A stretch of DNA of 33,380 nucleotides from a virus. Positions 19,696 to 27,865 of this stretch are shown in pieces. The notes under the pieces were generated by a model. That model did no database searches and had not been told where the DNA came from. It was given only the letters and a program-made list of their open reading frames with translations. The translations under genes were made by a program, and so were the position numbers. Every line of letters begins with the position of its first letter. Position 1 is the first letter of the stretch. The stretch is taken from IMG/VR virus record IMGVR_UViG_3300025030_000309, positions 1-33,380 of that record; one strand, 5' to 3'.

Positions 19696-19816
19696 CGCCA
19701 AACCTTTTTTAATCGAGTTACCTTTGGCGGACCTCACGACCCTGTTACTCGGCAGGGGAAGGTTTGGCGACTTTCCGTGGGGTCCGCCAAAGGTACGTTT
19801 TTTGAAAGTCGCCAAA
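19696..19816. other. Cluster of five CGCCAAA repeats with interlocking inverted repeats; possible replication origin or RNA switch
   Basis: CGCCAAA occurs at 19696, 19785 and 19810 on the plus strand and at 19723 and 19763 on the minus strand. They build three inverted repeats: 19696-19706 with 19759-19769 (11 bp), 19719-19733 with 19781-19795 (15 bp, perfect), and 19766-19775 with 19804-19813 (10 bp). The first and second interlock, as do the second and third; the first and third exclude each other. The last arm ends just before the start codon at 19817. P4-type primases bind short repeated motifs at their origin, so an origin is one reading; a folded leader RNA is another. Confidence 0.5.
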
Positions 19817-20131
19817 ATGTCTAAGACCGTAATACCGGCACAGCGGGGTTTCCAGTTTGTCTACGCCGAAGTAGAGGACGGCGCCCCGTTCATCATATCC
19901 GAACCGGTTATCGCCTGGGTCGTTGACCTCTCGGCCGGCAAACACGACATCACGCCAGTGACACCGAGCGGGATGGACGACGGCCGATTCATCGTCTACC
20001 CGGACTGCTCAGTGTTTGACGTCATCTCCGAGACTTGGTTTGAAAGTCTCAATGCGGCGATAAGTGATCTCCAGTCGAGCGTCAGATGTGAAGCCGAAAC
20101 AGAACCCAGCGCCGCGGAGGAGCTGGCATGA
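19817..20131 (+). CDS. Small protein upstream of the primase gene
   Basis: The start is the ATG at 19817 (MSKTVIPAQRGFQF), giving 104 residues. A longer frame starts inside the repeat cluster and is not preferred. The protein is mostly beta-type: FVYAEVEDGAPFIISEPVIAWVV in the centre, then RFIVYPDCSVFDVISETWFESL. Its GAAAG ribosome site lies in the right arm of the third inverted repeat, so folding could hide it. An ATGA overlap joins it to the primase gene. No family is recognised. Confidence 0.65.
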   Translation: MSKTVIPAQRGFQFVYAEVEDGAPFIISEPVIAWVVDLSAGKHDITPVTPSGMDDGRFIVYPDCSVFDVISETWFESLNAAISDLQSSVRCEAETEPSAAEELA

Positions 20132-22764
20132 ACTTCTTCCGCAACCAGGGGAGGGAACTGCTTGCCAACGGCTACCTGATCGTCCCCATCAAACCCGGGC
20201 ACAAACGTCCCGCCATCAAAGGGTGGCAGAACTCCAGGCTCGGCGCCGCCGACCTCGGCAAGCACGCCGATCACGGGGTGGGTGTCCTGTGCGGGCAAGG
20301 GGCGGTGCCATTGGTCGCGATCGACGTCGACTCCTACAACGCTGAGTTGTCTGAGCGGTTCGCGACGTGGTGCCTGGATAACCTCGGATACGCCCCCCAC
20401 CGCGTCGGGATGGCGCCTAAGACGCTGCTGGTCTATCGCGCAGAGCACGAGGGGTGGGACAAGCTCATCAGCCCGGTTTATGTCGGTGGAGGGTGCGAGC
20501 ACCGTCTCGAGGTGTTGGGCAACGGCCAGCAGTTCGTGGCCTACGCAATCCATCCCGACACCAAAGCCCCCTACGAGTGGCTCGACCTTGTGGGGGGTCT
20601 GGTTGGCATCAAAGCATTGGACCTACCGATGGTCACTGCGGCGCAGGTTGAGAAAGCCGCCGAAGTATTCAACGCAATGGCGCTGCAGATGGGGCTTGAG
20701 CGCAAAACCCCGGCGCAAAAGCAGGTCGCTGTCCCAGAGGCGCCGAAAGATCGCACACCGAAGGCAGACGACGACTTCTTCGGTCGCGTGAATGAAGCCG
20801 CGATGGCTGACCTCGCAGCGTGGGTGCCGTCGCTTTTCCCCACCGCGAGAGAGCAGCAAAACGGATATCGCGTTGCCTCTGTCGACCTCGGGCGCGACCT
20901 TCAGGAAGACATCTCGGTCGTCACTGAGGGTATCGTCGATTTCGGCGTGGCGGATCAAGGCGACGCACGGCAAGGGAAACGGACACCGATCGACCTGGTG
21001 CTTGAATGGGCGCCGGCAATGCTAGACGACCCGTTCGCCGTAACCACACCGCGCGACGCGGCGGATTGGCTGTGCGCATGCCTTGACCGCCCGCGCGAAG
21101 CCTTTGGATGGGGGCTGCGTTTCCGCAAGGAGCTGGCAGCGGACCACCAGGCGGTCAATGAGTTGCGCCAACAGGTCAAGCGGCTGATCGAGCAGTGCGA
21201 CAACGACATTGAACTGCTCGATCGGCGCTCGGACGTCGGCAAGGCGATCAGCGAGGGGTTGCGCAACACCGCGTTGGCGCCGCTTGTCCTGCGCAGCGTG
21301 CAGGCGCGCTACAAAGAGATCACCGGCAGTGGATTGACCGTCGCGGAGGTGCGCAAGAATCTGGCAGATACCTCGGCTCCGACAGTTCGTGCGCGGCGCC
21401 CATTGACTGAGTTCGGTAACGCCGAGCGCATGCTCGACAAGTTCGGGCGCGGCCTCATGTACGTGCCGGATCTGGGCCAGTGGTACCGCTGGACGGGCAT
21501 CTATTGGCAGAAGGCGAACGACGTTGAGATCGAGTTCTACGCCAAGGAGACGGTCAAGGCGCTGGTACAGGAAATGGACGACCACCCCGACTCGGCGGAG
21601 TTCTTCAAGTTCGCCGCGCTCAGTCAGCAAGCGAAGATGGTGCGCAGCATGGTGTCCCTGGCCGCCAGCGATCCGAGGGTGATGGTCCCGTTCAGCGAAC
21701 TCGACCAGCGGAGCCATTTGCTTGGGGTGGCGAACGGGGTTGTTGACCTGCGTACTGGCCAACTCCTGGACCCAGACCCCGAACTACGTATCACCAAATG
21801 CACCGGGGGCGAGTTCCACCCGGGGGCGAAAGCGGATCTGTTCCGACAAACAGTGCTTGACGTCTTCAAAGGGGATCAAGGGCAGGCGGATTTCTTCCAG
21901 CGCCTGATCGGCTACTCCGCGATGGGGAACCCCGTGCAGCAGATCATGGTTATTCCGTTTGGTAATGGGGCGAACGGGAAGTCGACCGTGCTCGGGGCCG
22001 TGCGAAAGGCCTTCGGCAGCTACGCAAAGACGGCCGACCCCTCGACCTTCGTATCGGAGAGCCGTGGGGCCAGCGGCGCCGGCGCGGCGCGCGAGGACTT
22101 GATCCGGTTGATGGGTTTGCGTTTCGTCTACGTGAGTGAACCGGATGAGAACGGCGAGCTCCGCGAGGGTTCGATCAAGAGCATGACAGGAGACGAGGCC
22201 ATGACCGCGCGAGGCCCCTACGCCAAGGCGTCGGTGGACTTCCAACCAACTTTTACAGTGTTCATGCCGACCAACCACAAACCGATCGTCAAAGGTAACG
22301 ACGACGGCATCTGGCGCCGCTTGGTGATGGTGCCGTTCACCAGGAACTTTGAGAAAGACGCCACCGTTCAGCGCGACGTCAACAGGGCGGAGAAGTTGGC
22401 CGCGGAACTTGATGGGGTGTTGGCGTGGATTATCGAGGGGGCGCTGGCTTACCAAGAGCACGGTCTGGTGCTGCCGGAAACCGTTAAAGAGGCGCGCAAC
22501 GAGTACCGCGCGCAGATGGATTTGCTCGCGGACTGGGTAGAGGAGTGCTGCGAAGTGCACGCCGACCTCACCGAAGCGCCACGTGCGCTTTGGCGCTCGT
22601 GGGAGGAGTACGCAAAAAATCGCGGACTCCTTCGGTACGTTCCGACCATTGTCGCGCTTGGGCGCAAGTTGGAACAGCAGTTCCCGATGGTCCGAAACTC
22701 AAAAGGGCAGCGAGTGCGCTGTGGATTGCGTGTTCGCGACGATTTTGACGAGGCGCTGGCCTAG
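20128..22764 (+). CDS. Primase-polymerase / SF3 helicase (P4 alpha-like)
   Basis: The 878-residue protein combines primer synthesis and origin unwinding. The N-terminal AEP prim-pol domain has LLANGYLIVPIKPGHKRPAI, the metal-binding VAIDVDSY (D66, D68) and the later LEVLGNGQQFVAYAIHPDT. A long helical middle (about 200-420) leads to a D5_N-like region (RMLDKFGRGLMYVPDLGQWY). The C-terminal SF3 helicase has Walker A GNGANGKST (residues 612-620), Walker B RFVYVSEPDENG and motif C FMPTNHKP, with the arginine-containing IWRRLVMVPF. All key motifs are present. It works with the family A polymerase. The start overlaps the previous stop (ATGA). Upstream CGCCAAA repeats may be its binding sites. Confidence 0.95.
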   Translation: MNFFRNQGRELLANGYLIVPIKPGHKRPAIKGWQNSRLGAADLGKHADHGVGVLCGQGAVPLVAIDVDSYNAELSERFATWCLDNLGYAPHRVGMAPKTLLVYRAEHEGWDKLISPVYVGGGCEHRLEVLGNGQQFVAYAIHPDTKAPYEWLDLVGGLVGIKALDLPMVTAAQVEKAAEVFNAMALQMGLERKTPAQKQVAVPEAPKDRTPKADDDFFGRVNEAAMADLAAWVPSLFPTAREQQNGYRVASVDLGRDLQEDISVVTEGIVDFGVADQGDARQGKRTPIDLVLEWAPAMLDDPFAVTTPRDAADWLCACLDRPREAFGWGLRFRKELAADHQAVNELRQQVKRLIEQCDNDIELLDRRSDVGKAISEGLRNTALAPLVLRSVQARYKEITGSGLTVAEVRKNLADTSAPTVRARRPLTEFGNAERMLDKFGRGLMYVPDLGQWYRWTGIYWQKANDVEIEFYAKETVKALVQEMDDHPDSAEFFKFAALSQQAKMVRSMVSLAASDPRVMVPFSELDQRSHLLGVANGVVDLRTGQLLDPDPELRITKCTGGEFHPGAKADLFRQTVLDVFKGDQGQADFFQRLIGYSAMGNPVQQIMVIPFGNGANGKSTVLGAVRKAFGSYAKTADPSTFVSESRGASGAGAAREDLIRLMGLRFVYVSEPDENGELREGSIKSMTGDEAMTARGPYAKASVDFQPTFTVFMPTNHKPIVKGNDDGIWRRLVMVPFTRNFEKDATVQRDVNRAEKLAAELDGVLAWIIEGALAYQEHGLVLPETVKEARNEYRAQMDLLADWVEECCEVHADLTEAPRALWRSWEEYAKNRGLLRYVPTIVALGRKLEQQFPMVRNSKGQRVRCGLRVRDDFDEALA

Positions 22765-22766
22765 TC

Positions 22767-22863
22767 TTGACAAGTTTGACAAGTTCGACCTCTGTTTTGA
22801 AGAAGTCTTTATACGTATACGAAAAGTCTTAGAAAAAGGGCCTGAACTTGTCAAACCTGTCAA
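22767..22863. repeat. 20-bp inverted repeat with TTGACAAG direct repeats, in the 149-bp gap before the packaging genes
   Basis: 22767-22786 (TTGACAAGTTTGACAAGTTC) pairs with 22844-22863 with one mismatch. Each arm holds two copies of a TTGACA/TGTCAA unit. The AT-rich loop contains the palindrome TATACGTATA (22810-22819). The element starts 3 bases after the primase stop. It could be a binding region for a late regulator, a terminator-like barrier, or a replication element; no promoter with good spacing is evident. Confidence 0.6.
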
Positions 22864-22913
22864 AAGGTTGAACGTGCAGTTTGTTGCAGACACGACTTTG
22901 AAAGGGGCTGGAA

Positions 22914-23150
22914 ATGAAAAAGCTGGTCGCGTTGAACAGTGCGGGGCGAGTCATCGGACAAAACCACCCGCGCGCCAAACTGCTGGACCGGGAAGTTGAC
23001 CAGGTGCTGGAGTTGATCGAGGACGGCTTCAGCTATTCGCAGGTGGCCGAGAAGATGCAACTGTCGAAGTCGGGCGTTGCGCACATCGCGACAGGCCGAC
23101 GCCGATGCCAAACCCCGGAGCGGCTGGTTGAAGTATCCGTGCCGGACTGA
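22914..23150 (+). CDS. Small HTH protein upstream of terminase genes
   Basis: The 78-residue protein starts behind an AAAGGGG site. The HTH is LIEDGFSYSQVAEKMQLSKSGVAHIATGRRR, followed by the short tail CQTPERLVEV. Similar small proteins lie just before terminase genes in several proteobacterial phages. It may regulate late genes or help DNA recognition in packaging; neither is proven. Confidence 0.75.
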   Translation: MKKLVALNSAGRVIGQNHPRAKLLDREVDQVLELIEDGFSYSQVAEKMQLSKSGVAHIATGRRRCQTPERLVEVSVPD

Positions 23151-23159
23151 ATTGATTGG

Positions 23160-23768
23160 ATGATGAGCAACATGAAACTGACACCTGAAAAGCTAACCGC
23201 TTTTTGCGCAGCCCTGGCAGAGACGGGAATCGTCGCCAAAGCGTGCAAAGCGGTGGATGTGTCCCGGCAGACCGCCTATGGCTGGCGGGACGAGATCCCG
23301 TCCTTTGCCGAGGCTTGGGACAAGGCGCTGAAGATCGGCATCACCGCACTGGAAGACGAGGCGCACCGGCGCGCGTTCTCCGGCACGGACAAGCCCCTGG
23401 TGCATCAGGGGCAGTTCACCTACGAATACGCCAGGGATGAGCAGGGCAGGGTGATCTACGACGACATCGACCTGGGCGCGACGAACGACAAGGGCGAGCC
23501 GATCACCTCGAAGGTGCCGCGGCTATTGCTCGACGAGTCTGGCAAACCGATGGTCGCTTCGATGAAGGAATACAGCGACACGCTGGCGATCTTCCTGCTC
23601 AAGGCCCACGCCCCTGAGAAGTACCGCGAGCGCCAGCAGGTTGACCTGTCCAACAGCGATGGCACCCTGGTGGTCGACGAGGCCGCCCGCAGTGCGCGCG
23701 TGGCCCAGCTCCTCGCGCTCGCGGCCAAGCGCAAGGACGAGCAGGACGCGTTTGGGGACCTGGCATGA
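23160..23768 (+). CDS. Terminase small subunit
   Basis: The 202-residue protein starts at the ATG at 23160; ATGs at 23163 and 23172 are alternatives. The N-terminal HTH (FCAALAETGIVAKACKAVDVSRQTAYGWRDE) matches the DNA-binding part of terminase small subunits. The oligomerisation region holds KALKIGITALEDEAHRRAFSG, with an acidic middle and MKEYSDTLAIFLLKAHAPEKYRER near residue 150. It binds the packaging site and loads the large subunit. It ends AFGDLA, like the methylase at 6047, and its stop overlaps the next ATG (ATGA). Confidence 0.85.
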   Translation: MMSNMKLTPEKLTAFCAALAETGIVAKACKAVDVSRQTAYGWRDEIPSFAEAWDKALKIGITALEDEAHRRAFSGTDKPLVHQGQFTYEYARDEQGRVIYDDIDLGATNDKGEPITSKVPRLLLDESGKPMVASMKEYSDTLAIFLLKAHAPEKYRERQQVDLSNSDGTLVVDEAARSARVAQLLALAAKRKDEQDAFGDLA

Positions 23769-23851
23769 ACGGGGATTGGTTCTTGCTCATCAATGGTGCG
23801 CTGAATATCGTGCTGTGGGTTGGGTATTTCTTCGGGTGGTGGGGGTTGTGA
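23765..23851 (+). CDS. 28-residue hydrophobic protein between the terminase genes
   Basis: An ATG overlaps the small-terminase stop (ATGA), and the frame ends with a GTGA overlap into the large-terminase start. The product (MNGDWFLLINGALNIVLWVG, ending GWWGL) is one membrane helix flanked by Trp residues. Exact coupling on both sides suggests real translation. It may be only a coupling peptide, or a small membrane protein made late in infection. Confidence 0.5.
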   Translation: MNGDWFLLINGALNIVLWVGYFFGWWGL

Positions 23852-25446
23852 CCCCACAAGAGGCGCGCGACCTCGAGCGCTACCTGACCCCTGCCGAGCG
23901 CGAAGAACTCGCCGCCCTGGTCGCTGCAGACATTGCGGCGACGCCGTGGATGCCATTGCCCGGCCCTCAGCGGATGGCGTACGACTCGAAGGCCGATGTG
24001 ATCGGCTTTGGGGGCGCTGCCGGTGGCGGCAAGACCGACCTCGCGATCGGCTTGGCGCTCACCCAGCACTACCGCTCGCAGGTGTTTCGTCGCGAAGGCC
24101 CGCAGCTCACCGGCATCACCGATCGCCTGGCCGAGATCGTCGGTTCGCGCGACCTGATCAACGGCAAGCCTGCGGTCTATCGCGACAGCGACGACCGGCA
24201 GATCGAGTTCAACTCGATGCCGAACCTGGGCGACGAGACCAAATACCAGGGCCGCCCGAAAGACCTGCTGGTGATCGACGAGGCCGCGAACTTCCTCGAG
24301 CAGCAGGTGCGCTTCGTCAAGGGCTGGGTGCGCACGACGCGCCCCGGCCAGCGCACGCGCACGCTCTTGACGTTCAACCCGCCGACCAATGCCGAAGGGC
24401 GCTGGGTGATCGACTTCTTCGGCCCGTGGCTCGACAAGAAGCACGACCTCTACCCGACCGATCCGGGCGCGCTGCGCTACGTCTATGTCGACCCCGAGAG
24501 CGGCAAGGACGTGTGGATCAAGGACAACGACGGTCGCTCGTTCGTGCTGATCGGGGGCGAGCGCGTCTACGACTTCAACCCCAGCGCGTACCGCCCCGAG
24601 GAGATCGTGCGCCCCGAGTCGCGCACCTTCATCCCCTCGCGCATCACCGACAACCCGTTTCTCGTCTCGACCGGCTACATGGCGCAGCTGCAGGCGCTGC
24701 CCGAACCGCTGCGCAGCCAGATGCTGCTCGGCGACTTCGAGGCCGGCATGGAAGACGACCCGTGGCAGGTGATCCCGACCGCCTGGGTCGACATCGCCAT
24801 GGCTCGCTGGAAAGAGCGCACGCCGCGCGGTGAGATGCTGTCGATGGGTGTCGACGTGGCGCGCGGCGGCAAGGACTCGACGACGATCTCGACGCGCCAC
24901 AAGACGCCCGAGACCGACCTCTGGTTCGACAAGCTCAAGCTCTACCCGGGCAGCGAGACACCGAACGGCAACATCGTCGCAGGTCTCGTGATCGGGGAAG
25001 CGCGCAACAACACGCCGATCCACCTCGATGTGATCGGCGTCGGCGCCTCGCCCTACGACGTGCTCAATTCCGCCGGCCAGCCGGTCTATGGCGTCAACGT
25101 CTCGGAGCGCGCGAACTCGCTCGACAAGTCAGGGCGCTTGTCGTTCCTCAACCTGCGCTCACAGCTCTGGTGGCAGTTCCGCGAACTGCTCGACCCGCAG
25201 GCCGACAACGGCATCGCCTTGCCTCCCGACCCCGAGCTTGCCAAGGAACTCTGCGCGCCGAAGTGGGAGATGTCGGGCATGACGATCAAGGTCGAATCGC
25301 GCGACGACATCGTCAAGCGCGTTGGCCGATCGCCCGACCGCGCGAGTGCGGTGATCCTGGCCCAGATCGACACGCCGAAGATCCACATCCTGCGGGCGAT
25401 CGAGCAGGGCCAGGACAACGTTCTGGACTACGACCCCTACAGCTAG
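23848..25446 (+). CDS. Terminase large subunit
   Basis: The start is the GTG at 23848, coupled as GTGA; a longer reading would overlap the small-subunit gene. The product has 532 residues. The ATPase has Walker A GAAGGGKT (ending at T63), Walker B LLVIDEAANF near residue 142 and the coupling motif TFNPP. The RNase H-like nuclease begins at MGVDVARGGKDSTT near residue 335, with the later LDVIGVGASPYDVLN and a final acidic segment NVLDYDPYS. It pumps DNA into the prohead and cuts it. The family matches the terminases of BPP-1-like podoviruses, but the packaging type (cos or headful) cannot be told from this alone. Confidence 0.93.
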   Translation: MTPQEARDLERYLTPAEREELAALVAADIAATPWMPLPGPQRMAYDSKADVIGFGGAAGGGKTDLAIGLALTQHYRSQVFRREGPQLTGITDRLAEIVGSRDLINGKPAVYRDSDDRQIEFNSMPNLGDETKYQGRPKDLLVIDEAANFLEQQVRFVKGWVRTTRPGQRTRTLLTFNPPTNAEGRWVIDFFGPWLDKKHDLYPTDPGALRYVYVDPESGKDVWIKDNDGRSFVLIGGERVYDFNPSAYRPEEIVRPESRTFIPSRITDNPFLVSTGYMAQLQALPEPLRSQMLLGDFEAGMEDDPWQVIPTAWVDIAMARWKERTPRGEMLSMGVDVARGGKDSTTISTRHKTPETDLWFDKLKLYPGSETPNGNIVAGLVIGEARNNTPIHLDVIGVGASPYDVLNSAGQPVYGVNVSERANSLDKSGRLSFLNLRSQLWWQFRELLDPQADNGIALPPDPELAKELCAPKWEMSGMTIKVESRDDIVKRVGRSPDRASAVILAQIDTPKIHILRAIEQGQDNVLDYDPYS

Positions 25447-25453
25447 CCCGCGG

Positions 25454-25485
25454 GTGTCCGTGTCGGCGCGAGCGCCCGACACAAT
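25454..25485 (+). promoter_or_regulatory. Putative late promoter, copy 1
   Basis: GTGTCCGTGT (25454-25463), 16 bases, then CACAAT (25480-25485). Two other copies with the same spacing lie at 27825 and 30566; all share a GCGCCC block inside the spacer. It precedes the small Pro-rich gene by 30 bases. Confidence 0.6.
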
Positions 25486-25515
25486 GCGAGCCATCCCAAC
25501 CAGAGGACTCGCACC

Positions 25516-25701
25516 ATGTGCTCTTCCCCGAAGATTCCGCCCCCGCCGCCCCCGCCGCAGGAGACCAAACAGCCTGACATGGGTCCGATGGCGGACAAGG
25601 CCAAGAAGAACCGGGCGGGCATCACCGGCGCCACGTTGCTGACCGGCCCCTCCGGTGTCGACAGCGCCCCCACCGGCAAGGCCACCCTGCTCGGGCAGTA
25701 A
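25516..25701 (+). CDS. Small proline-rich phage protein before the portal gene
   Basis: The 61-residue protein (MCSSPKIPPPPPPPQETKQP, later ITGATLLTGPSG) starts behind a GAGGA site. A short protein with an N-terminal polyproline run and a TGATLLTGP-type motif is common directly before the portal gene in podoviruses. It is likely a minor virion or assembly protein, but its role is unknown. It lacks a hydrophobic signal segment, so Cys2 is not a lipobox. Confidence 0.75.
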   Translation: MCSSPKIPPPPPPPQETKQPDMGPMADKAKKNRAGITGATLLTGPSGVDSAPTGKATLLGQ

Positions 25702-25704
25702 GCA

Positions 25705-27390
25705 GTGGACCAACCGACCAACCGCAGGCAGCGCACCCTCGCACGCAAAGCCGCGCTCTGGACCGAGCGCGCGAGCTGGGTTTCGCATTGGCGCGAGATC
25801 AGCGAGAACCAGCAGCCGCGGGCCGGTCGGTTTATCGTCACCGACCGCAACCGAGGCGACAAGCGCGCCAACAAGATCCTCGACAACACCGCCGTGTTCG
25901 GCGCCCGCACGCTGGCCGCCGGCCTCATGTCGGGCATCACGAGCCCGGCGCGCCCGTGGTTTCGACTTGAGATCCGCGACAAGGACCTGATGGAGTCCCC
26001 CGCCGTCAAGACCTGGCTGCACGAGACGAGCGAGTTGATCCGTGCGATCTTTTCCAGTTCCAACACCTACCGCGCACTGCACACGATCTACGAGGAACTC
26101 GGCCTCTTTGGCACGGCGGCCTCGGTCGTCCTGCCCGACTTCGACAACGTCATCCACCACCACCCGCTGACGGTGGGCGAGTTCGCCCTGGGCACCAACC
26201 ACAAGGGCGAGGTCGACACGCTCTGCCGCGAGTTCCAGATGACCGTCGCCCAGATGGTCGAGCAATTCGGGCGCGAGAACTGCAGCACCACGGTGCAGGA
26301 CCTGTACGCCAAGTGCGCTTACGACACCTGGGTGGACGTGGTGCATCTGATCGAGCCGCGGCGCAACCGTGACATCACCAAGCGCGACAACCGCAACATG
26401 CGCTTCGCCTCGCTCTACCTGGAGCCCGGTAAGGACCAGTACGACAAATACCTGAGCGAGTCGGGCTTCGAACGCTTCCCGGTGTTGGCCCCTCGCTGGG
26501 TGGTTACGGGCAACGACGTCTATGGCACCAGCCCCGGCATGGAGTGCCTTGGCGATGTGAAGCAGCTGCAGCATCAGCAGCTACGCAAGGGGCAGGCAAT
26601 CGACTACCAGGTCAACCCGCCCCTGCAAGTGCCGACCAAGTACAAGGAAGCCACCAAGGCCCGCCTGCCGGGCGGCGTGTTCTACGTCGACAGCGTCTCG
26701 CCCGGCGCCGGCGTGCGCAGCGCGTTCGAGGTCAATCTGAACCTGCAGCACCTCGGCCTCGACATCGCCGATGTGCGCGAGCGCATCCGCAGCGCCTACT
26801 ACGCCGACCTGTTCCTGATGATGCAGGGCGACACCCGCTCGGGCATCACGGCGACCGAAGTGGCCGAACGCCACGAAGAGAAATTGCTGATGCTCGGCCC
26901 CGTGCTCGAGCGGCTGCACAACGAGCTCTTGAGCCCACTCATCGACATCACGTTCGACATGGCAGCCAAGGCCAACATCCTGCCGCCGATTCCGCCCGAA
27001 CTCGAAGGGGTGGATCTGAACGTCGAATTCATCAGCGTGCTGGCCCAGGCACAGCGCGCCGTGGCGACCCAGGGCGTCGACCGCCTGATGGGCACCGTCG
27101 CCAACCTCGCCACACTCAAGCCAGATGTGCTGGACAAGATCAATTTCGACCAAGTGGTCGACGACCTCGGCAACGCCTACGGAGTTAACCCCAAGATCAT
27201 CGTCCCCGACGACCAGGTCATGGCACTGCGCGAGCAGCGCGCACAGGCCATGCAAGCCAAGGAAACCGCGGCGGCAATGCCCATGTTGGTCGAATCGGCC
27301 AAGACGGCCGGCGAGGTCAATGTGGAAGGCGTGCAGGACGTCATGCAAAGCCTGCAAGGCTACGGCACCGTCAACGGGGCGACGGTATGA
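25705..27390 (+). CDS. Portal / head-tail connector protein
   Basis: The 561-residue protein starts at the GTG at 25705, 3 bases after the previous stop. It matches the podoviral head-tail connector family (T7 gp8-like): LARKAALWTERASWVSHWREI, then NTAVFGARTLAAGLMSGITSPARPWF. The central DLFLMMQGDTRSGITATEVAERHEEK segment is a hallmark of the family. Twelve copies form the ring at the capsid vertex through which DNA enters. The C-terminal part is helical with Gln/Ala (ALREQRAQAMQAKETAAA), as usual for the barrel. Confidence 0.93.
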   Translation: MDQPTNRRQRTLARKAALWTERASWVSHWREISENQQPRAGRFIVTDRNRGDKRANKILDNTAVFGARTLAAGLMSGITSPARPWFRLEIRDKDLMESPAVKTWLHETSELIRAIFSSSNTYRALHTIYEELGLFGTAASVVLPDFDNVIHHHPLTVGEFALGTNHKGEVDTLCREFQMTVAQMVEQFGRENCSTTVQDLYAKCAYDTWVDVVHLIEPRRNRDITKRDNRNMRFASLYLEPGKDQYDKYLSESGFERFPVLAPRWVVTGNDVYGTSPGMECLGDVKQLQHQQLRKGQAIDYQVNPPLQVPTKYKEATKARLPGGVFYVDSVSPGAGVRSAFEVNLNLQHLGLDIADVRERIRSAYYADLFLMMQGDTRSGITATEVAERHEEKLLMLGPVLERLHNELLSPLIDITFDMAAKANILPPIPPELEGVDLNVEFISVLAQAQRAVATQGVDRLMGTVANLATLKPDVLDKINFDQVVDDLGNAYGVNPKIIVPDDQVMALREQRAQAMQAKETAAAMPMLVESAKTAGEVNVEGVQDVMQSLQGYGTVNGATV

Positions 27391-27412
27391 CAAACATCAC
27401 GATTGGAAGGCG

Positions 27413-27820
27413 ATGCCCAACTCGCTTATGAGCCACTTACTGCAACAGTCGATCGACAACTCAGGGGACCAGGCAACCATCCCGCTCGTCGTGCAGCTGG
27501 TGAAACGCAGTATCGAGCAGAACGACCGCATCCTGCAGGAGCATGGCGAACTCAAGGCGGCGCTCTCGGCCCACACGCTCGACGAGGCCAACCTGGTCAA
27601 GGGGCTGATGCGCGCGTTCCCGACCAAGCACGACGGCACGCCCGACTTCGAAGGGCATGAGGCTTTCCACACGGCGCTGATCGAGGAGTCGCGCGCGCGG
27701 ACGGTGTTCTACCGCGACCTGCGCCACGAGCTGGTCAAGAAAGGGCTGTGGGGGCTGGTAATGATCCTCTGCGCGCTCATCACCTACTGGTGGACCGGGC
27801 AGACGCGCGGCGGCCATTAG
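27413..27820 (+). CDS. Small protein with C-terminal membrane helix after the portal gene
   Basis: The ATG at 27413 follows a GGAAGG site; the ATG at 27428 is an alternative. The product has about 135 residues. A helical N-terminal part (QATIPLVVQLVKRSIEQNDRI) is followed by the polar segment LMRAFPTKHDGTPDFEGHEA and a C-terminal membrane helix (KKGLWGLVMILCALITYWWTG). A membrane protein among head genes is unusual; it may act in lysis or DNA ejection. No family is recognised. Confidence 0.65.
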   Translation: MPNSLMSHLLQQSIDNSGDQATIPLVVQLVKRSIEQNDRILQEHGELKAALSAHTLDEANLVKGLMRAFPTKHDGTPDFEGHEAFHTALIEESRARTVFYRDLRHELVKKGLWGLVMILCALITYWWTGQTRGGH

Positions 27821-27824
27821 CTCC

Positions 27825-27856
27825 GTGTCCGTGTGCCGGTGCGTGCGCCCTACGAT
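27825..27856 (+). promoter_or_regulatory. Putative late promoter, copy 2
   Basis: GTGTCCGTGT (27825-27834), 16 bases, TACGAT (27851-27856). If transcription begins about 7 bases after this box, the next ATG at 27866 lies only a few bases from the RNA start, so that mRNA would be almost leaderless. Confidence 0.6.
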
Positions 27857-27865
27857 GCACGCACG

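Noticed and set aside
23599-25023. Long minus-strand frame opposite the large terminase gene
   Set aside because: Low-complexity Arg/Val/His/Asp composition and complete antisense overlap with terL.
25159-26574. Long minus-strand frame opposite terminase and portal genes
   Set aside because: Spans the boundary of two real genes on the other strand and has no domain.
27387-27431. A 14-codon frame coupled to the portal stop
   Set aside because: Too short to judge; the next gene in another frame has its own ribosome site inside it.
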